From an uncultured Sphingobacteriia bacterium (GTDB lineage Bacteria > Bacteroidota > Bacteroidia > Chitinophagales > Chitinophagaceae), in NCBI GenBank assembly GCA_945957225.1, contig CAMFKK010000097.1, positions 1 through 7,851 of the forward strand: DNA of 7,851 bases, written 5' to 3'. Made by a program: the position numbers and the translations under genes. Positions 1-5,438 of the stretch are shown here, piece after piece. Position 1 is the stretch's first letter; every line of letters begins with the position of its first letter. Below the pieces are notes generated by a model. That model did not search any database and was not told the DNA's origin. It worked only from the letters and a program-made list of their open reading frames with translations.

Positions 1-1
1 A

Positions 2-355
2 GTTAAATCAGGCACTTACGATTGTGGTGTCAACAATTTTATGTTGGGTGTAAATCGCTATTTTGCTGCAACTGATAAAGTGGAAGCATTTGGGGGTGGA
101 TTAATTGGAATTACTAGTTTTAAGATTGGAACTGCTTCTGCTACTAAATTTGGATATGGATTCCGTTTGGGTGCCAATGTATGGGCAACCCCCAAAATGG
201 GGCTAAAATTTCAAGCACAGTTAATGTCTGCTAGTCAGGCAGTGGGTGGTGGTTTCTATGTTGGTACTGGTGGTACTGGCGCCGGAGTTTCTTCTTATTC
301 TTCGTTTTACCAATTTGGATTGGGGGGCGGTTTGGTATTCAAACTGGGTCAATAA
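2..355 (+). CDS. Outer-membrane beta-barrel protein, 3' part (5' end outside window)
   Basis: The reading frame is open to the left edge, so the ATG at 41 is probably internal. The 117 visible residues contain no signal peptide, which an exported barrel should have. They form alternating hydrophobic/polar, Gly- and aromatic-rich stretches (for example GVNRYF, FGYGFRLGANVW, FYQFGLGGGLVF) typical of the transmembrane strands of small 8-10 stranded outer-membrane barrels (OmpA-like or 'porin family' barrels of Bacteroidota). The protein ends in FKLGQ, so it lacks the usual terminal aromatic residue, although the preceding strand is amphipathic. A Gly/Thr/Ser-rich stretch near the end (about 262-300) probably forms a surface loop. 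A strong terminator follows 17 nt after the stop, so this gene ends its own transcript. The exact family and ligand cannot be named from this fragment. The barrel assignment is fairly safe. Confidence 0.72.
   Translation, partial: VKSGTYDCGVNNFMLGVNRYFAATDKVEAFGGGLIGITSFKIGTASATKFGYGFRLGANVWATPKMGLKFQAQLMSASQAVGGGFYVGTGGTGAGVSSYSSFYQFGLGGGLVFKLGQ
262..279 (+). repeat. Two tandem copies of a 9-bp unit in the barrel gene
   Basis: The unit TGGTACTGG occurs twice back to back (262-270 and 271-279). In frame it gives the peptide Gly-Thr-Gly repeated (GTGGTG) inside a Gly/Ser-rich stretch that probably forms a surface loop of the barrel. Because the unit is a whole number of codons, gain or loss of a copy would keep the frame. 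With only two copies, this may be simple low-complexity coding sequence. Confidence 0.5.
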
Positions 356-372
356 TTTAGAATGAAAGTTGG

Positions 373-408
373 GCCTGTTTTGTCCTTTGGGATGAAACAG
401 GCTTTTTT
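373..408 (+). terminator. Intrinsic (Rho-independent) terminator after the barrel gene
   Basis: A perfect 8-bp inverted repeat, GCCTGTTT (373-380) and AAACAGGC (395-402), is separated by a 14-nt loop and followed at once by six T residues (403-408). This is the classic intrinsic terminator layout for plus-strand transcription. It starts 17 nt after the stop codon at 353-355. It separates the barrel gene from the gene starting at 467. Confidence 0.88.
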
Positions 409-417
409 ATTGTCCAA

Positions 418-450
418 TTTCATGGTTTCCATTAAGAATAGATACTTTTA
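418..450 (+). promoter_or_regulatory. Possible Bacteroidota-type promoter for the gene at 467
   Basis: The Bacteroidota sigma-70 promoter is known as a TTTG element near -33 and TAnnTTTG near -7, about 19-21 nt apart. Here TTTC (418-421) lies 21 nt before TACTTTTA (443-450), with one mismatch in each element. The second element ends 16 nt before the ATG. The site lies in the only sizeable gap before the five-gene plus-strand cluster, just after a terminator, where a promoter is expected. In AT-rich DNA such near matches arise easily, so this is tentative. Confidence 0.33.
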
Positions 451-466
451 CATTCTTATATAGCTT

Positions 467-1720
467 ATGCATTTATCCCATAAAAAATACCTGTTTTTCT
501 TTTTTTTGATGATAAAAGCTAGTCTCCTATTTGGGCAAACTGATACTACTGTACTCAATAATGCCATTCCACAAAAAGACTTGATAGATTATCTTAGACA
601 TTATACCAAAAGCAAGGGAAAAGCCCCAGACACAAGTATGCAGGTTGGTAGATTATATAAGACCTATTTACCTGTTTTGGGATATGGACCTGCAGTAGGA
701 TTTGTATTTGGCGGCGGAATTAGTTTTAGCAGCCTTTTAGGGAAAGCAAGTAGCACTCATATTTCATCGGCTTTATTAAATGCCAGTGTTACTACTAAAG
801 AGCAGTTTTACATGAACTTGCGAACCAATCTTTATTTGCCAAATGACAAATGGATCTTGCAAGGAGATTTTAGAATCATGTTGTATGCGCAGCCCACTTA
901 TGGGTTAGGAATTCACAAAAACGAATCTGATTCTGGGCAAAATATGCGCTTTAATTATTTTAGATTTTATGAAAAAGTCTATAGAAATGTGGCCAAGCAT
1001 TTTTATATGGGAATGGGAGTTCAATTGGATAAGCATTTTCAAATAAGAGATGAACAATTAGATCTAGACTTACCAGGATTAAGGGTTACAGATCACTATG
1101 CTTATTCTCAAGCCAAGGGATATGATCCAGAAAAATATACCACATTGGGTTTGTCTTTAGATGTTCTTTATGATAGCAGGGACAATTCTATTAATTGCTA
1201 CAAAGGAGCATATGCGCAATTGTCCTATAGACAAAACCTAAGCTTTTTGGGTAGTACACAAAGCAGTAGTTCTTTGTTTTATGATTTACGCAAGTATATT
1301 GTAATAAACAATCGCGCAACTGATAAATCCATCCTAGCTTTTTGGAGCTGGGGGCAGTTTAATACCAGTGGTAATATTCCTTATTTGGCCCTGCCCTCTA
1401 TTGGTTGGGATACCTACAATAGATCAGGAAGGGGGTATGTACAAGGCCGATTAAGGGGGACTAATATGATGTATTTGGAGTCTGAATACCGGTTCCCACT
1501 TACTGCAAATGGTTTTCTTGGTGCCGTAGTTTTTATAAACGGTACAACTGCATCCAGTGATTTTCAAAAACAATCTTTATTTAATAGCACAGCCATTGGA
1601 TTTGGTGCTGGATTTAGGGTTAAAATGGACAAACGTTCAAGAACCAGTATTGGGGTTGACTTGGGAATGGAAAACGGGAATACCAGAAGAATTTATTTTA
1701 ACTTGCAAGAGTGCTTTTAA
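467..1720 (+). CDS. Omp85-superfamily (BamA/TamA-like) outer-membrane barrel without POTRA domains
   Basis: This 417-residue protein starts with a signal peptide: a basic start (HKK), then a hydrophobic Phe/Leu-rich stretch, with cleavage likely near residues 23-24 (LLFG/Q). Residues about 25-65 form a short polar linker. The rest looks like a 16-strand Omp85 C-terminal barrel (bacterial surface antigen/D15 type). Supporting motifs are LQGDFR...YGLG (strands 3-5), DVLYDSRDNSINCYKGAY (the Asp-Ser-Arg-Asp turn common in Omp85 proteins) and GRLRG (residues 327-331), which corresponds to the conserved VRGF/Y motif of loop L6. The C-terminus RIYFNLQECF ends in Phe, as expected for a BAM recognition signal. 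At 417 residues it is far shorter than BamA (about 800), and there is no room for POTRA repeats. Such short homologues are common in Bacteroidota and have no established function. The start has no Shine-Dalgarno sequence, as usual in the phylum. The lipoprotein gene follows after 21 nt. Confidence 0.82.
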   Translation: MHLSHKKYLFFFFLMIKASLLFGQTDTTVLNNAIPQKDLIDYLRHYTKSKGKAPDTSMQVGRLYKTYLPVLGYGPAVGFVFGGGISFSSLLGKASSTHISSALLNASVTTKEQFYMNLRTNLYLPNDKWILQGDFRIMLYAQPTYGLGIHKNESDSGQNMRFNYFRFYEKVYRNVAKHFYMGMGVQLDKHFQIRDEQLDLDLPGLRVTDHYAYSQAKGYDPEKYTTLGLSLDVLYDSRDNSINCYKGAYAQLSYRQNLSFLGSTQSSSSLFYDLRKYIVINNRATDKSILAFWSWGQFNTSGNIPYLALPSIGWDTYNRSGRGYVQGRLRGTNMMYLESEYRFPLTANGFLGAVVFINGTTASSDFQKQSLFNSTAIGFGAGFRVKMDKRSRTSIGVDLGMENGNTRRIYFNLQECF

Positions 1721-1741
1721 ATTAACAACTAAACCATTTAT

Positions 1742-2359
1742 ATGAAAAAAATCATTGTATTGCTGTTGATGGCTTCATTTGCCATGTCTTGTGGAACGGT
1801 TGCTAAGATTGAAAAATCTTGGAGAGACCCGGATACCCAAGTAAATATGGAAGAGTTAAATAAAATTCTGGTAGTTGCGCATTTACGCAATGAAGCAGAT
1901 AGGCGCTCTACCGAAGATAGAATGGCGGCATATTTAGATGGAAAGGGAGTTGTTTCTTATACTTTTTTGACAAAGAATGAGAATGAAGAAAACAAAGAGA
2001 AAGTTCGTGCCAAACTTAAAGCAGATGGATTTGACGCTGTAGTAGTGATGCGTTTATTAGACGTTGACAAAGACGTGCAATATGTACCAGGTACCATTAG
2101 TACTTATCCAACCTATTATAGGGGATTCTATGGTTATTACTATAACAGTTTTAACCGTTTTTATGATCCAGGTTATTACCAAACCACCAAAACTTATTTG
2201 GTAGAAACCAATATCTATTCTCTAAAACAAGATAAGTTGATTTTTAGTGCAGTAACTTCTACTGCTAATCCAGAAAACTTAGATAAGCTTACCAATGCGG
2301 TAACTAAATCGGTATACCAGAAAATTAAATCAGAAGGGTTTATCAAGGGTTTAAAATAA
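1742..2359 (+). CDS. Small Tyr-rich lipoprotein, possibly DUF4136-like
   Basis: The 205-residue product has a type II signal peptide: MKK, a hydrophobic core (residues 4-15) and a lipobox ending AMS-Cys17. After processing it should be lipid-anchored to the envelope, probably the outer membrane. The mature part begins with KIEKSWRDPD and then ILVVAHLRNEADRRSTEDRM, followed by an alternating helix/strand pattern (KLKADGFDAVVVMRLLDVD). This resembles small Bacteroidota lipoproteins of the DUF4136 type, but the match is from memory and tentative. Residues 114-152 hold 12 tyrosines with Gly, Pro and Asn, probably an exposed loop. The C-terminal part (ETNIYSLKQDKLIFSAVT, then NAVTKSVYQKI) fits a strand followed by a helix. 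It lies 21 nt after the Omp85-like gene and 27 nt before glk, so co-transcription is likely. The molecular function is unknown. Confidence 0.78.
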   Translation: MKKIIVLLLMASFAMSCGTVAKIEKSWRDPDTQVNMEELNKILVVAHLRNEADRRSTEDRMAAYLDGKGVVSYTFLTKNENEENKEKVRAKLKADGFDAVVVMRLLDVDKDVQYVPGTISTYPTYYRGFYGYYYNSFNRFYDPGYYQTTKTYLVETNIYSLKQDKLIFSAVTSTANPENLDKLTNAVTKSVYQKIKSEGFIKGLK

Positions 2360-2386
2360 GTTTTCAAAGACAAGTATTTTAAAGAC

Positions 2387-3427
2387 ATGGATATTGAACT
2401 ATTAATTCCCATTGCATTTAAGCAAAAAGGTTTTGCTACTCAAGAAAATTGTATTGTTTTAGCAGGGGATATTGGTGGCACAAAGGCCAATATGGCACTT
2501 TGCCGTTTTCATGCTGGCGGAATGGAATTGATTAAAGAGAAACGTTATGTGAGCAAGGAACATGTGAATTTTGGAAATATCATAACTGATTTTATTGCTG
2601 GAGAGCAGCAGCCTCAAAAACTATGTTTATCAGTTGCAGGGCCAGTGATTGATGGAAAAGTAAAATTCACCAATTTAAGTTGGGAAATTGATAAGGTAGA
2701 GATTAGTAAGATGTTGGGTGGATGCCCGGTTGCCATTTTAAATGATTTGGAAGCAACTGCTTATGGATTGGCTGCATTAAAACCATCGGAGTTGCATGTC
2801 TTACACAAAGGTACCAATGTAACTCCAGGGAATATTGGTATTCTTGCTGCGGGAACCGGTTTGGGAGAAGCCGGATTATTCTTTGATGGTAAAACATATC
2901 ATCCATTTGCAACAGAGGGAGGTCATGCAGATTTTGCACCAAGAACCAAACAAGATATAGCCATTTTGCATTTCTTACAAACAAGACATGAACACGTTAG
3001 TTGGGAGAGATTATTAAGTGGTCAGGGAATTGTTACTATTTGGGAGTTTTTAACCCAAGCAGAATATAAAACCTGTAAGCAAACCATCATGGATCAAATG
3101 AAAACCATGGATCCTGCAGCTGTTATTAGCAATGCAGCAAAGGAAGGGGCTTGTCCTGTTTGTATGGAAGCCATTGCCTTATTCAATAGGTTCCTAGCCA
3201 TTGAAGCCGTGAACCTGATTTTGAAGTTCAAAGCCACGGGTGGATTGTATTTGGCAGGAGGGATTGCCCCCAAACTATTAGCGTTGTTAGATCCTACTGT
3301 ATGGGATCAGGTCTTTGAAGCAAGTGGAAGAATGCGTCATTTATTAGCTGAAGTATCTGTTTATATAATGATGAATGAAAAAGCCCCCATGTTGGGTTCT
3401 ATTTATTATGCAGGTTTGAATTTGTAA
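2387..3427 (+). CDS. glk: Glucokinase (ROK-unrelated, E. coli Glk type)
   Basis: Glucokinase phosphorylates glucose to glucose 6-phosphate with ATP in the cytoplasm, feeding glycolysis. The 346-residue protein shows the family motifs in order: the ATP phosphate loop GDIGGTK (residues 27-33), LNDLEATAYG with catalytic Asp120, GTGLGEA (156-162), EGGHADFAP (177-185), ERLLSGQGI (207-215) and the adenosine-region motif LAGGIAPKL (289-297). Asp120, Glu177, His180 and Glu207 match the E. coli glucose-binding residues Asp100, Glu157, His160 and Glu187 with a constant offset of 20, so the active site looks intact. The offset comes mostly from about 19 extra N-terminal residues before the core. ATG 2387 is the only ATG before the core, and the next Met lies inside the fold. 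The C-terminal EKAPMLGSIYYA also fits the family. Cys256-Pro-Val-Cys259 sits where E. coli Glk also has a Cys pair. aroQ follows after 13 nt. Confidence 0.95.
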   Translation: MDIELLIPIAFKQKGFATQENCIVLAGDIGGTKANMALCRFHAGGMELIKEKRYVSKEHVNFGNIITDFIAGEQQPQKLCLSVAGPVIDGKVKFTNLSWEIDKVEISKMLGGCPVAILNDLEATAYGLAALKPSELHVLHKGTNVTPGNIGILAAGTGLGEAGLFFDGKTYHPFATEGGHADFAPRTKQDIAILHFLQTRHEHVSWERLLSGQGIVTIWEFLTQAEYKTCKQTIMDQMKTMDPAAVISNAAKEGACPVCMEAIALFNRFLAIEAVNLILKFKATGGLYLAGGIAPKLLALLDPTVWDQVFEASGRMRHLLAEVSVYIMMNEKAPMLGSIYYAGLNL

Positions 3428-3440
3428 AGTATCTTAAATT

Positions 3441-3878
3441 ATGAAGATTGCCATTATTAACGGACCCAATTTGAATTTGCTTGGAACGCGCGAGCCAGGT
3501 ATATATGGTTCTCAAAGTTTTGAACAATATTTTGAATCATTGCAGCAACGGTTCCCTGAATTAGTTTTCAACTATTTTCAAAGTAATATTGAAGGCGAGT
3601 TGGTGACTGAGTTGCAAAGGGTTGGTTTTGATTATGATGGTATAGTATTAAACCCTGCAGCCTATACCCATACTTCTGTGGCTATAGGTGATGCCATTGC
3701 GGCTATTTCATCTCCTGTAATAGAAGTACATATCAGTAATGTACACGCAAGAGAGGATTTTAGAAAATTGTCCCATGTGTCTGGTAAGTCAATTGGTTGT
3801 ATTACGGGCCTAGGTTTAAAAGGCTATGAATTAGCGGTGCGATGGCTTATAGACAATCACGCAACAAAACATGCATAA
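3441..3878 (+). CDS. aroQ: 3-dehydroquinate dehydratase, type II
   Basis: This enzyme converts 3-dehydroquinate to 3-dehydroshikimate, the third step of the shikimate pathway towards aromatic amino acids, in the cytoplasm. The type II enzyme is normally a dodecamer of about 145-150 residues, and this protein has 145. All family signatures are present: NGPNLNLLGTREPGIYG (residues 7-23) with the lid residues Arg17 and catalytic Tyr22, FQSNIEGEL (46-54), NPAAYTHTS (71-79) with the substrate-binding Asn71, and EVHISNVHAREDFR (95-108) with Glu95 and catalytic His97. The late Gly-rich turn GLGLKGYELA is also typical. Nothing suggests loss of function. The 13-nt gap after glk and the 8-nt overlap with the next gene point to co-transcription, although the three enzymes share no pathway. 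The start has no Shine-Dalgarno sequence, but the MKI start exactly fits the family N-terminus. Confidence 0.97.
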   Translation: MKIAIINGPNLNLLGTREPGIYGSQSFEQYFESLQQRFPELVFNYFQSNIEGELVTELQRVGFDYDGIVLNPAAYTHTSVAIGDAIAAISSPVIEVHISNVHAREDFRKLSHVSGKSIGCITGLGLKGYELAVRWLIDNHATKHA

Positions 3879-5433
3879 AAATTTTCCAAATTTTGGTAAA
3901 CAGTTGGTACTAATAGTATTGGGTATTGCCCTTTTAAAATTAGTAGTGGCTGCTTTATTAGAATTAGGAAATGATGAAGTCTATTATTGGACCTATGCAA
4001 TTGCTTCTGATTGGAATCATTTTGACCATCCTCCTATGGTGGGTTGGATGATTCAATTAACATCAATCAATCTTCACTGGGTATCCGAAATTTCTTTGCG
4101 ATTAGGTCCTATTCTGGGTTCCATGCTGAGCTGTTTTTTTGTCTACAAAACCATGGAAATACTGGCTTCAAAAAAGGCAGCTTATTTTACTGCTTTACTG
4201 TATCAGTTTTCTATTTATACCGGTGTAATTGCAGGTTTGTTTGTATTGCCTGATGCACCTCAAATGCCATTTTGGACTGCTGCATTATATTTAATGGCGA
4301 AACTACTATTTCAAAAAGGAGCCGAAGAAAACACCCTCAACTGGGTAATACTTGGAGCCTTAATAGGATTGGCTGTTTTATGTAAAGTTCACGGACTGTA
4401 TTTATGGGTGGGGTTTGGGTTAAGTTTGATTTTATTAAAACCAAGATGGTTATTGAAATGGCAATTGTATTTTTCTATATTAATTACCCTGCTTTGTCTA
4501 ATCCCCATTTTGTATTGGAATATCAGGTATGATTTTATTACTTATCGGTTTCATTCTGAAAGAGTAACCCATACCAGTTTGCAATGGGATTCGCTTTTGC
4601 AAGAATTATTAGGAGAAGTGGCTTATCAAAACCCCATGATTTTTTTGTTGATATTGGTCTCACTGTTGGCATATTTTAAAAGACGTATCCGATTTGAGAA
4701 AAAAGAAACTGCCTTATGGTTGTTTTGTATGAGTCTTCCCATGATTGTATTGTTTTGGGGAATAGCATTATTTAATCCAACCTTACCACACTGGACAGGT
4801 CCAGCATATATTCCACTCTATTTTTTTTGCGGTATTTATATTGCTAATCATGGTCAACAACTAAAAAGAAAGTTATTGATTGCAAGTGCCATTTTGTTAA
4901 TGCTGGTGCTGGTAGCAGGTGTAGCGGTAATCCGTTTGTCGCCAATCAATTTTGGTAGCCAAGAGAAAAACAATTATGGAGAATATTGCCCAACTCTAGA
5001 CCTAACAGGATGGGCCAATTTTAGTCAAGATTTTGCACAAATGGCTAGAAAGGATCAGGCTGCTGGAATCATGAAATCTAATAGTCCCATATTGGTATCC
5101 AAATGGTTTCCGGGAGGACATCTAGAATTTTATACGGCTAGAAAATACGGGTTTAATCTGATAGGTGTAGGTGCGCTAAAGGACCTGCATAAATTTGCAT
5201 GGTTAAATCACCAAAGACCTGGTTTGAAAATAGGGGATGATGCTTATTGTATTGTTCCATCTAACCTGCCAATGGATGTTGCTGCTGTTTATGGTGCATA
5301 TTTTACCAAAATTGATCAACCAGTTCTAATTAATCAGGTAAGAAACAAAGGGGTGGTCAGGTATTTTTGGGTTTATCGCCTAAAACACTGTAAATCATTG
5401 CCAGTTGATCCATTGACCATATCTGGCAATTAA
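3871..5433 (+). CDS. GT-C membrane glycosyltransferase (PMT/ArnT-like superfamily)
   Basis: This 520-residue polytopic inner-membrane protein probably moves a sugar from a polyprenyl-phosphate carrier to a lipid or protein on the periplasmic face. The first membrane segment (about 11-31) leads into GNDEVYYW (33-40), whose Asp35-Glu36 matches the catalytic acidic motif of the GT-C fold, and then FDHPPMVGW (51-59). LPDAP (126-130) follows in the next loop region. About ten further hydrophobic segments follow up to residue 354, with PHWTGPAY (306-313) as another family-like motif. The last 165 residues are soluble and include CPTLDLTGW, and they probably lie in the periplasm. Cys373 and Cys460 could form a disulfide, which is speculative. 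The start overlaps the end of aroQ by 8 nt, suggesting translational coupling. No carrier or acceptor gene is nearby, so donor and substrate cannot be named. The fold call is firm and the substrate is unknown. Confidence 0.85.
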   Translation: MHKNFPNFGKQLVLIVLGIALLKLVVAALLELGNDEVYYWTYAIASDWNHFDHPPMVGWMIQLTSINLHWVSEISLRLGPILGSMLSCFFVYKTMEILASKKAAYFTALLYQFSIYTGVIAGLFVLPDAPQMPFWTAALYLMAKLLFQKGAEENTLNWVILGALIGLAVLCKVHGLYLWVGFGLSLILLKPRWLLKWQLYFSILITLLCLIPILYWNIRYDFITYRFHSERVTHTSLQWDSLLQELLGEVAYQNPMIFLLILVSLLAYFKRRIRFEKKETALWLFCMSLPMIVLFWGIALFNPTLPHWTGPAYIPLYFFCGIYIANHGQQLKRKLLIASAILLMLVLVAGVAVIRLSPINFGSQEKNNYGEYCPTLDLTGWANFSQDFAQMARKDQAAGIMKSNSPILVSKWFPGGHLEFYTARKYGFNLIGVGALKDLHKFAWLNHQRPGLKIGDDAYCIVPSNLPMDVAAVYGAYFTKIDQPVLINQVRNKGVVRYFWVYRLKHCKSLPVDPLTISGN

Positions 5434-5438
5434 GTTTT
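5397..5438 (+). terminator. Candidate terminator hairpin inside the 3' end of the glycosyltransferase gene
   Basis: A perfect 8-bp inverted repeat, ATTGCCAG (5397-5404) and CTGGCAAT (5423-5430), encloses an 18-nt loop. The second arm ends right before the TAA stop (5431-5433), and TTTT (5435-5438) follows. On the plus strand this has the shape of a weak intrinsic terminator. On the minus strand the same hairpin lies 6 nt beyond the tamB stop but lacks an adjacent T-run, so it could at most be a 3'-end stabiliser or weak terminator there. The convergent stops are only 3 nt apart, and no other terminator is visible for either gene. Confidence 0.48.

Noticed and set aside
1557..1745. Plus-strand open frame of 62 codons overlapping the end of the Omp85-like gene
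   Set aside because: It is out of frame with the final barrel strands, which run intact to a proper terminal Phe. The overlap is a by-product of AT-rich coding sequence, not a frameshift.
2357..2364. TAAGTTTT as a possible separate promoter element upstream of glk
   Set aside because: It overlaps the lipoprotein stop and matches TAnnTTTG imperfectly. I saw no convincing TTTG partner at the right distance.
2215..2412. Minus-strand open frame across the lipoprotein/glk junction
   Set aside because: It is antisense to the lipoprotein C-terminus and the glk start. It has no recognisable protein features and there is no separate gene space.
2703..2984. Minus-strand open frame of 93 codons inside glk
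   Set aside because: The plus strand here encodes the catalytic motifs of glucokinase. The antisense peptide shows no family features.
3152..3163. Cys-Pro-Val-Cys in glucokinase as a possible metal or redox site
   Set aside because: A Cys pair at the same place is recalled in E. coli Glk, so this looks like a family feature. No further metal ligands are evident.
4044..4253. Plus-strand open frame of 69 codons inside the glycosyltransferase
   Set aside because: It is an alternative frame within an intact membrane-protein gene and has no independent support.
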